Positions 1 to 6,330 of a stretch of DNA of 64,000 nucleotides are shown in pieces (position 1 is the stretch's first letter; each line of letters opens with the position of its first letter). A program made the translations under genes and the position numbers. Source of the stretch: Bacteroidota bacterium (GTDB lineage: Bacteria > Bacteroidota > Bacteroidia > UKL13-3); the NCBI GenBank assembly GCA_947457395.1, contig CANGVA010000008.1, positions 1-64,000 on the forward strand, read 5' to 3'. The notes beneath the pieces were generated by a model. That model was not told the DNA's origin, did not search any database, and saw nothing but the letters and a program-made list of their open reading frames with translations.

Positions 1-221
1 TTACGGCTTTTCATTTGCTTGAGATGCTTTTCGATTCTAAGACTTTGAGTAAGGGTATCACATTCAATTGAATAAAATAACTCCCAGTCATTGGTTTTGG
101 CGGTATAAGATTGTTTGAAGAAGCTGGAATTATGCTGCATTAATCTGGCGTCCAAATCAGTGGTGCTTCCGATATAAAACTTATCGAGCGAAGAGGAGTA
201 TATGATGTATACGAAGGCCAT
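1..221 (-). CDS. GIY-YIG nuclease family protein, 3' end outside window
   Basis: Small single-domain GIY-YIG protein of the UPF0213/YhbQ kind; biochemical role in these small proteins is not settled. The first 73 codons are visible. The N-terminus starts MAFVYIIYSS and reaches FYIGST at about residue 15, which is the GIY...YIG core. An Arg at about residue 26 (DARLMQHN) fits the helix that follows the core. The ATG at 221 is the natural start because the GIY strand lies directly after it. The frame is open to the window edge, so the C-terminus is missing. The gene lies just downstream of the tRNA-Leu terminator. Confidence 0.85.
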   Translation of the reverse strand, partial: MAFVYIIYSSSLDKFYIGSTTDLDARLMQHNSSFFKQSYTAKTNDWELFYSIECDTLTQSLRIEKHLKQMKSR

Positions 222-232
222 TGTCAGTAAGT

Positions 233-261
233 AAAAATCCCCAGCAAATGCTGAGGATTTT
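233..261 (-). terminator. Intrinsic terminator of tRNA-Leu
   Basis: Twelve-base stem with one C.A mismatch and a four-base loop (arms 234-245 and 250-261), followed on the minus strand by a T run. It begins two bases past the tRNA 3' end, so it most likely ends the tRNA transcript before the GIY-YIG gene. Confidence 0.7.
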
Positions 262-262
262 G

Positions 263-347
263 TACCCGGAGCCGGGGTCGAACCGGCACGAGGGTTGAGC
301 TCACTGGTGTTTGAGACCAGCGCGTCTACCAATTCCGCCATCCGGGC
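263..347 (-). tRNA. tRNA-Leu (anticodon CAA)
   Basis: Class II tRNA of 85 bases. The acceptor arms GCCCGGA/TCCGGGT pair with one G-U. The D loop has the GGTAGACGC pattern. The anticodon stem CTGGT/ACCAG closes a seven-base loop with CAA at 34-36. A long variable arm (TGAG...CTCG) is typical of Leu, and the T arm is GCCGG-TTCGACC-CCGGC. The discriminator base is A, the leucine identity base. CCA is not encoded. Confidence 0.95.
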
Positions 348-357
348 GATAGGGCTG

Positions 358-388
358 CAAATATAAAACTAATCAGATGCTGTGCAAA
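358..388 (-). promoter_or_regulatory. Promoter of tRNA-Leu
   Basis: On the minus strand TTG at 387-385 is followed after exactly 19 bases by TATATTTG at 365-358. This matches the Bacteroidota -33/-7 consensus (TTG, 19 bases, TAnnTTTG). Transcription would begin a few bases before the mature tRNA 5' end at 347. Confidence 0.7.
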
Positions 389-390
389 TA

Positions 391-1161
391 TTAATGATCT
401 GCAGTTTTACTTTTAGTAAATTTACTTTTGAGTTTAACTGCAGGTACCCATATTTTAGAGAGCAGGTATTTTACAGGATTATTTTTCTCTACTTTCCATA
501 CAGTTGTTCTGGCACTTTCCATTTGATGGTTATGCAGGGTATATGCATATGCCGCTATAGAAGTTCTGTATTTGCCTTCAGGGAAATGAATCGGATCATA
601 ACCATGCAGCGTGTAACCCCTGCAAAGCATAATAACAAGCCTGTTAAAAGGCACGTCAACTTTGGTTTTTACACCAGTTTCGCTATGCTCAAGTTTAAGT
701 TCTCCGCCATATGATTTCTGCCAGTCTTTATTTAAATACAATAGCAGATTAAGGTTACGAAACCAGTTCTCTTTAAGCGGATGATAATTGAAATCGGCAT
801 GCATATCCAGGAAGCTGCCGGCCTTACCCTGATGTATACCACCACCATAAAATTCCGTATCAATAAATACATCTTCATTTGTTACATACTTAATCCAGTC
901 CTGAAAACGCTGGGATGTTAAATCATCATAAAGTTCTTTAAACAATCCGCCCATTTGCCAGAATTTCGATTTTTCAAATTTGTTCTTGGCAAATACATAG
1001 TCTGCACTTGGTGTTTCTATCTCAGGTATGCTTTGGTATAACTCGTTTAGCTTGCTTTCATCACAGAATCCATCAACCCCAATATGCGGGAAAGGCTTTG
1101 CATTCAGGAATTCTTCCCTGAAATTTTCCTTATGCTTTTCTATATATTCAAAATTTATCAT
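391..1161 (-). CDS. 2-oxoglutarate/Fe(II)-dependent oxygenase family protein
   Basis: Predicted non-haem iron dioxygenase of the prolyl 4-hydroxylase-like superfamily, 256 residues, no signal peptide. The iron triad is visible as H121-x-D123 (DMHADF) and H186 (TLHGY). R199 (KYRTS) is placed to bind the 2-oxoglutarate carboxylate, and the residues around 148-155 (KSYGGEL) form the usual strand between them. The substrate is unknown; relatives act on proteins, sugars or small molecules, often near cell-surface polysaccharide genes, but no such genes lie here. The gene stands alone between the tRNA and a TPR gene on the same strand. Confidence 0.8.
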   Translation of the reverse strand: MINFEYIEKHKENFREEFLNAKPFPHIGVDGFCDESKLNELYQSIPEIETPSADYVFAKNKFEKSKFWQMGGLFKELYDDLTSQRFQDWIKYVTNEDVFIDTEFYGGGIHQGKAGSFLDMHADFNYHPLKENWFRNLNLLLYLNKDWQKSYGGELKLEHSETGVKTKVDVPFNRLVIMLCRGYTLHGYDPIHFPEGKYRTSIAAYAYTLHNHQMESARTTVWKVEKNNPVKYLLSKIWVPAVKLKSKFTKSKTADH

Positions 1162-1235
1162 ACAGTACTTAATTTTTCAGTGTCAAAGTTGTTCAAACAT
1201 ACTATTTATTACCATGACTTTTATCATCCTGTTTC

Positions 1236-2735
1236 TCAATTTTCAAGCCTACTAATAGCAGCTTTTGCCTTTTGTGTAATGCTTAATTTATACTCATAAT
1301 TTTTATAAGTAACCACTTTTTTATAATAGTAAAGGGCAGTCTGTTTAAAGCCTAGTTTCTCATGTATGTATCCCAACTGGAGGCAGGAGTTTGGGGCGAA
1401 GTAATAAACATTCTCCTTTGATTGTTCAATCACATCCAGATACATGTCAACTGCCTGCGATACCTTTTTCTGCTCATGCAGCACTCGTGCATAACGATAG
1501 GTATATTCTATCTGCTGATATTGGTTAACCAGTGTTCGCTTATCAACAGCTTTAAAAATCTGTTCTGCTTGCTGGTAATAGCCACCGTCAAAAAGCAATC
1601 GGCCTTTTAATAGTTGGGGATGCGGTGTATAATCTGGCAAATCTTCTTTTAGTGCTACTTTTTCTTCATTTGAAATATCTGCACCGTATTTTTGAGCAAG
1701 ACCTTTATATATTTCATACTTTTCCTTACTGTTATGAATAAGGTAGTACCAGGAAAGGCGTTTGTATGCATCTTTTATTAATTCTTTGCCATTGTAGAAG
1801 CTAACAAATTTTTTAAAAAATACATCTGCATCATAATCCATCCGCTGCAATTTAGCTACTCCCATAAGGTAGTCAAATAGGTATACAACTGGATACAACT
1901 GGCCTTGTGGTCGTTTTTGTAATGTTGCAATTCCCTCGTCTGTATGTCCGGTTTTTAATGCAATATATGATTTGACATAAACTGATATTAAGCTTTTATT
2001 TAAGTCTTTCATTTCTGTATTGCAATATTGCCATGCATTCTCTCTGCTGCTATAATGTAATTCAGTTAATATAAGATAGTAAAGTGCGAATTGCTTTTCT
2101 ATCTGTTGTTCGGGAGGCGCGTTGCTAAAGGCAGCTTCTTTTAGCCAATTTATACCGTCAGTAGTATTGCCTTTGAATCCCGTGAGGTTTAACACCCACT
2201 TAAAATTTTCCGGCACTGCCCCAAGAACTGCTTTAATTAATCCCAGCTCCTTTTTATTAGGCAAAAAATCTGGGTGCTTCTGAATATTTGTTTGTAGTAA
2301 ATGGTAGGCATTTCTGAAATTAACTGCAGCGTTCAAATAACGCTCATGCTGGGTATAAATAATGGCCCATTGCAGGTAGTACTGTGCTTTGGCAAATAAG
2401 TGATAGGCCGAAGCCTCCGGTATTTTCTCCAGTGTTTCAAGCTTGATGTTTCGTTTTTTCTCTCTATCACTAATTATTTCAGGATCCTGATACATGAGTA
2501 TTTCCAGGAACTCCAGGTGATTTTCCAGATAAAGCCACGCAAGGTTCTCAGGATGTGCTTTCTTTTCCTGCTGAATGAGTTTGGTTGCAGCAGGCAATTT
2601 TCCTAAGATTAAATTGGTTTGTACTTCTCCTAAGGCTTCGGAGATTACAAACCGATATGATTGAGATTGAGAATTTATTGCATAAAAAAAGAGCCAGATT
2701 AACAGAATAACCCTGGCTCTTTTTAAAATACACAT
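1236..2735 (-). CDS. Secreted/periplasmic TPR-repeat protein
   Basis: Unrecognised protein of 499 residues with a signal peptide (MCILKRAR, hydrophobic LLIWLFFYA, likely cleavage after the SQS region) and helical repeats through most of its length. The clearest TPR units are near the C-terminus (for example LLFDGGYYQQAEQIFKAV and SCLQLGYIHEKLGFKQTALY), so it is probably a scaffold in the periplasm. I chose the ATG at 2735; a TTG at 2771 in the same frame would overlap the upstream gene and put extra charged residues before the signal sequence. The signal-peptide codons contain a 12-bp inverted repeat that looks like a terminator. Confidence 0.7.
   Translation of the reverse strand: MCILKRARVILLIWLFFYAINSQSQSYRFVISEALGEVQTNLILGKLPAATKLIQQEKKAHPENLAWLYLENHLEFLEILMYQDPEIISDREKKRNIKLETLEKIPEASAYHLFAKAQYYLQWAIIYTQHERYLNAAVNFRNAYHLLQTNIQKHPDFLPNKKELGLIKAVLGAVPENFKWVLNLTGFKGNTTDGINWLKEAAFSNAPPEQQIEKQFALYYLILTELHYSSRENAWQYCNTEMKDLNKSLISVYVKSYIALKTGHTDEGIATLQKRPQGQLYPVVYLFDYLMGVAKLQRMDYDADVFFKKFVSFYNGKELIKDAYKRLSWYYLIHNSKEKYEIYKGLAQKYGADISNEEKVALKEDLPDYTPHPQLLKGRLLFDGGYYQQAEQIFKAVDKRTLVNQYQQIEYTYRYARVLHEQKKVSQAVDMYLDVIEQSKENVYYFAPNSCLQLGYIHEKLGFKQTALYYYKKVVTYKNYEYKLSITQKAKAAISRLEN
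2686..2724 (-). terminator. Terminator-like inverted repeat inside signal-peptide codons
   Basis: Perfect 12-bp inverted repeat (arms 2686-2697 and 2713-2724, 15-base loop) with a GAGCCAG/CTGGCTC core flanked by A and T runs on both sides. It sits 25 bases past the zinc-ribbon stop codon, where a terminator would be expected, but also inside codons 4-17 of the TPR gene. It may terminate or attenuate read-through into that gene. Confidence 0.5.
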
Positions 2736-2748
2736 GTATACATATTTT

Positions 2749-3501
2749 TTAGATGGTAACCTCTTCTGCAAGCACAGAATCTACCAGCACGCGACCGCAA
2801 TGCTCGCATACCAGTATTTTTTTGCGCTGTTTAATGTCTAACTGACGTTGTGGAGGTATTTTGGCAAAGCAACCGCCACAACTATCACGAATAATCTGTG
2901 CCACACCAATTCCGTTTTTAACACTACCACGTATCTTATTATATGAATGTAGCAAGCGGTCTTCAATAAACTTCAATGCTTCTGCACGTTGTTTGTTTAA
3001 TTCGGTTTCTTCCTTTTCAGTTTCTTCAACAATGGTATCTAACTCCCCCTTTTTATTTTTTAAATCCACTTTACGTCCTTCAAGTTCGGTTTGGATTGAT
3101 GCCATGTTTAGATTTTTTTGCTCGATATCAAACTGAGCATTTTTAATACGTTTCTCAGCGGCAAGCACTTCTAAGCCTGCAATTTCAATCTCTTTGTTAA
3201 GTGCTTCAAACTCGCGGTTGTTTTTTACATTATCCAGTTGTTTTTCAAACTTCTTGATATTTGCCTTCGAGTCAAGAATCTTAGTTTTGTTCACTGATAT
3301 AGAATCTTCCAGACCTTTAATTTCAGTTTTTATATTCTCGATACGTGTTTCCAAGCCTGCGATATCATCTTCCAGATCTGAAACTTCCATCGGAAGCTCT
3401 CCGCGAACTGATCTAAGTTTATCAATTTTTGAGTCGATGGTCTGAAGCTTGTATAGGGCTTTCAGTTTTTGTTCAACGCTAACTTCGGTAGCTACTGCCA
3501 T
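2749..3501 (-). CDS. C4-type zinc-ribbon protein with long coiled coil
   Basis: Conserved 250-residue protein. Residues about 10-190 form a nearly continuous heptad-rich coiled coil (DLEDDIAGLETRIENIK and similar). The C-terminus holds a zinc ribbon with C208-x2-C211 and C232-x2-C235 (SCGGC, VCEHC). Family members are often called putative nucleic-acid-binding zinc-ribbon proteins; function is not established. It starts three bases after the Nif3-family gene ends, a pairing that recurs in this phylum, so the two probably share a transcript. A TACATTTG box at 3558-3551 on the minus strand, inside the Nif3 gene, could give it extra transcription. Confidence 0.85.
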   Translation of the reverse strand: MAVATEVSVEQKLKALYKLQTIDSKIDKLRSVRGELPMEVSDLEDDIAGLETRIENIKTEIKGLEDSISVNKTKILDSKANIKKFEKQLDNVKNNREFEALNKEIEIAGLEVLAAEKRIKNAQFDIEQKNLNMASIQTELEGRKVDLKNKKGELDTIVEETEKEETELNKQRAEALKFIEDRLLHSYNKIRGSVKNGIGVAQIIRDSCGGCFAKIPPQRQLDIKQRKKILVCEHCGRVLVDSVLAEEVTI

Positions 3502-3503
3502 GG

Positions 3504-4598
3504 TTAAAAATATTTAATTGGATTCGTGTTTGTTTCTGATAAAAGGACGGCAAATGTAGGGATTTTTTTTAGAATAATATCCCTAATTAGCTCTGTAGTA
3601 AAAATTTCGCTCTCATAATGGCCAATATCAGCGATGAGTAGTCTGTTTTCCGCATCAAAAAACTCATGGTATTTAAAATCTGCTGATACATAGGCATCTG
3701 CACCGCTGGCAAGAGCTTTTTTAAGTAAAAAACTACCTGCTCCACCACACACCGCAACAGTTGCTATTTGCTTGTTTAAAGGGGTATACTTTACCATGCC
3801 AATGCCCATGCATTTCCTAAGGTGGGCTAAAAAATCCATTGGATCCATTGGTTCCTTGAGCTTGCCAATGAGTCCTGATCCTGCATCTTGCCATTGGTTA
3901 TCAAGCGAATATACTTCGTATGCCACTTCTTCATATGGGTGAGCATTTTGTAAGGCCTGTATAACCATTTGCTGTAAATGTGCAGGAAAAATTGTTTCAA
4001 AGCGGGTTTCCGGCTCGGTGTGCCGTTTGCCTTTCTCTCCAATTACAGGATTGCTTTCGTCATTGCCTCTGAAGGTTCCGGAACCAATGGTTTGAAAACC
4101 GCATTCATCATAGTTGCCTACATGCCCGGCTCCCGCAGCAAATAATGCATTACTAACGGCATCCATTGCGGCATGTGGCACAAAAGTTACCAGCTTTTTC
4201 AGTAACCCTGCTTTGGGGTCTAATACTTTCGTTTGGGTAAGTTCTAGTTTCTCGGCAATCTTCTTATTTACACCATTTCTAACATTATCCAGGTTGGTAT
4301 GTATGGCATAAATGGCAATATCATGTTTAATGGCTTTTATTATGGCTCTTTCAATATATGTTTTGCCATTAATTTTCTTTAAGCCACTAAAAATAATGGG
4401 GTGATGTGCCACAATTAAATTACAGCCTTTACTAATGGCTTCATCAATCACTGCTTCTGTTGAGTCCAAACAAACCAATACGGCCTTAACGGGAGTATCC
4501 GGGTTTCCGGTAATAAGTCCGGCATTATCATAGTGCTCTTGCAACATAGGATTTGCAAAAGTCTCCAGACATCTTGTAATATCGGCTATACTAACCAT
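3504..4598 (-). CDS. Nif3-like dinuclear metal centre protein
   Basis: Member of the Nif3/YbgI (DUF34) family, 364 residues: a toroidal hexamer with two metal ions per subunit; proposed roles include GTP cyclohydrolase I type 2-like or metallochaperone activity, none firmly proven. Metal ligands are visible in LIVAHHPIIFSG near residue 64 and in the C-terminal ADIGHYESE. The length, more than 100 residues above the short E. coli form, reflects the PII-like insertion between the two halves (about 130-230, FETIFPAH...HPYEEVAYEVY). The start ATG at 4598 gives the expected MVSIADITRCLE N-terminus. It is cotranscribed with the zinc-ribbon gene. Confidence 0.9.
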   Translation of the reverse strand: MVSIADITRCLETFANPMLQEHYDNAGLITGNPDTPVKAVLVCLDSTEAVIDEAISKGCNLIVAHHPIIFSGLKKINGKTYIERAIIKAIKHDIAIYAIHTNLDNVRNGVNKKIAEKLELTQTKVLDPKAGLLKKLVTFVPHAAMDAVSNALFAAGAGHVGNYDECGFQTIGSGTFRGNDESNPVIGEKGKRHTEPETRFETIFPAHLQQMVIQALQNAHPYEEVAYEVYSLDNQWQDAGSGLIGKLKEPMDPMDFLAHLRKCMGIGMVKYTPLNKQIATVAVCGGAGSFLLKKALASGADAYVSADFKYHEFFDAENRLLIADIGHYESEIFTTELIRDIILKKIPTFAVLLSETNTNPIKYF

Positions 4599-4702
4599 AG
4601 GTCTTTGTTTTACTTGTCAATAATAATAAAGTTTTTATTCAAACTGGCTATGTCTTTATCTCAATGCTGTTTACGTAATTACTGCAGCGAATATTGATTG
4701 GA

Positions 4703-5632
4703 TTACTCAATCAGTTCTATTGAACTCTTTTCCATTCCCCACATCATCACAGTTCGGTCGTCACTACAGGTAATGAATCGCTTTGCATCAAACCAGATTG
4801 CTTTGTTTACAGAACTTAGATGGCCATCATTTCTAGCCTTATCTACAACTTTGAGTAGCTTAAAGGTATGTGCATCCCAGATTTTTATTGTTTTATCCAT
4901 GCTCCCTGTAATAAACAGATCTCCCTCTGAATTAAACTGTACAGCATTTATATGTAAGTTATGAGCCGGAATGTTTTCTGCTAATGAGTCGAACTGTTCA
5001 GCTTGCCATTTCTTTAGCATTACATCTCTGCCGCCTGATATCAGCTCTTTTCCATTCACAGAAAAAGCGAGCGCAAATACCGAGTTTTCATGGGCTTTAT
5101 TTTCATGCAGCAATATGCTTTTTTGGGTATCAAATAATCTTATATAGTGATCACTGTATCCTACTGCAAACTTTGATTGAGTGGGGTGAATGGCAATTAC
5201 ACGTGCGCTTTTGTTCGCAAAATGCAGTGTCTCAAGTAACTTAAAAGTTTCCTTGTCCCACAGCATCACTTTGCCATCTCCGCCTGAAGTAATAATGCAT
5301 GAATCTATTTCTTTGATATCATATATCCCCAACTGATGTGCTTCTATATTTCTGATTTCTTTACCCTGCGCCAAATCCACCACATGCAGATTTCCTGCTG
5401 CTGTACCACACAACAACAATTGTTTATCTTTTAACAGATGTAAGCAATAAACCGGACGTGGCACCTGAACAAGTAATTTTCCATTTTGCTTGCTTTCTAT
5501 ATCCCATTCTACCACATATCCATCAGCACCCCCACTGTAAAAGGTATTGCCCTTTGTGGAATCACTTAAAGCAAAAATAGCATCCTTATGACCACTGAAA
5601 TGTGCTATTTTTGAAACAATCAATTTATTCAT
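4703..5632 (-). CDS. WD40-repeat protein
   Basis: Cytoplasmic beta-propeller of 309 residues with no signal peptide. Around seven WD40 blades are visible, with recurring GH...V and WD endings such as DGYVVEWDIE, DGKVMLWDKE, DHYIRLFDTQ, DVMLKKWQAE, DKTIKIWDAH and DRTVMMWGME. It is probably a protein-interaction platform; no enzyme domain is attached. I chose the ATG at 5632, giving MNKLIVSKIAHFSGHKD, because blade one begins right after it; codons further upstream lie antisense inside the divergent gene and give no blade sequence. Its start codon overlaps the divergent start by two bases (CATG). Confidence 0.85.
   Translation of the reverse strand: MNKLIVSKIAHFSGHKDAIFALSDSTKGNTFYSGGADGYVVEWDIESKQNGKLLVQVPRPVYCLHLLKDKQLLLCGTAAGNLHVVDLAQGKEIRNIEAHQLGIYDIKEIDSCIITSGGDGKVMLWDKETFKLLETLHFANKSARVIAIHPTQSKFAVGYSDHYIRLFDTQKSILLHENKAHENSVFALAFSVNGKELISGGRDVMLKKWQAEQFDSLAENIPAHNLHINAVQFNSEGDLFITGSMDKTIKIWDAHTFKLLKVVDKARNDGHLSSVNKAIWFDAKRFITCSDDRTVMMWGMEKSSIELIE
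5606..5613 (+). promoter_or_regulatory. -7 promoter box for the phosphopantetheinyl transferase gene
   Basis: TATTTTTG matches TAnnTTTG exactly and ends 17 bases before the ATG at 5631. It lies inside the first codons of the opposite WD40 gene. No clear -33 TTG is present at the usual distance. Confidence 0.45.
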
Positions 5633-6278
5633 GCCTGAACATCTTTTACATTCAATTGGCAAACATACGATATTAGCCGTCTGGAAAATAACTGAATCCA
5701 AAGAAGAATTGGTGCGTTTGTTGGGAACAGATTTGGTGGACTCCGGTTCACATAACAAAGACAGCATACATTGGCTGGCAAGCAGGTTGTTGATTAAGCA
5801 GGCGTTTCCGGGTGTTGAAGTTAGGCTGATGAAAGATGCATATAATAAGCCATCACTTACAGCAGGTAGTAAAGCCTATCATATTTCTATCACACACTCA
5901 CATCAAATGGCGGCTGTGCTCATCTCTTTGGAGAAACAAGTAGCTATTGATTTGGAGCTGCTGGATAGTAGAATTGAGCGTGTGAGTAAAAAGTTTATTG
6001 GTGAGGAAGAATGGAATTATCTTACACCATTGGCATCAGTGGAAATGCTCACAACAATTTGGTCTGCCAAGGAAACACTTTACAAATTGTATGGCAAAAA
6101 AGCACTCAATTTTAAGAAGCAATTATTTATTAAGCCTTTTTTGGTTCAGACAAGTCAAATATCAGGCAGCATTAAACTCTCTGACAAAGAGCATAATTTT
6201 GATATTGAAGTAAACAGGATTGATGCGTATGTTCTTACCTATTGCTTAGCTGATAAAAGCATATGGCAGGACATCTAA
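5631..6278 (+). CDS. 4'-phosphopantetheinyl transferase superfamily protein
   Basis: Transfers the phosphopantetheine arm of coenzyme A to a serine of a carrier protein. The 215-residue length fits the Sfp/AcpT-like two-domain type. Visible motifs are the SITHS strand (about residue 85), the magnesium site IDLE (about residue 105) and WSAKETLYKLYGKK (about 145-158), the family signature. No carrier protein or synthase lies nearby, so its partner is unknown; the housekeeping acyl carrier protein is the simplest candidate. The ATG at 5631 shares two bases with the start codon of the divergent WD40 gene. Confidence 0.88.
   Translation: MPEHLLHSIGKHTILAVWKITESKEELVRLLGTDLVDSGSHNKDSIHWLASRLLIKQAFPGVEVRLMKDAYNKPSLTAGSKAYHISITHSHQMAAVLISLEKQVAIDLELLDSRIERVSKKFIGEEEWNYLTPLASVEMLTTIWSAKETLYKLYGKKALNFKKQLFIKPFLVQTSQISGSIKLSDKEHNFDIEVNRIDAYVLTYCLADKSIWQDI
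5660..5667 (-). promoter_or_regulatory. -7 promoter box for the WD40 gene
   Basis: TATGTTTG on the minus strand matches TAnnTTTG, 27 bases before the ATG at 5632. It lies inside the first codons of the phosphopantetheinyl transferase gene, so the two divergent transcripts would overlap at their 5' ends. No -33 TTG is seen. Confidence 0.45.
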
Positions 6279-6330
6279 AGTTAACTACTAGCATTAATTT
6301 AGCTAGTCATTTTATTAAAACCGTTTATGG

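Noticed and set aside
382-714. Open frame on the plus strand opposite the oxygenase gene
   Set aside because: It is antisense to a gene with a complete iron-binding triad and shows no domain.
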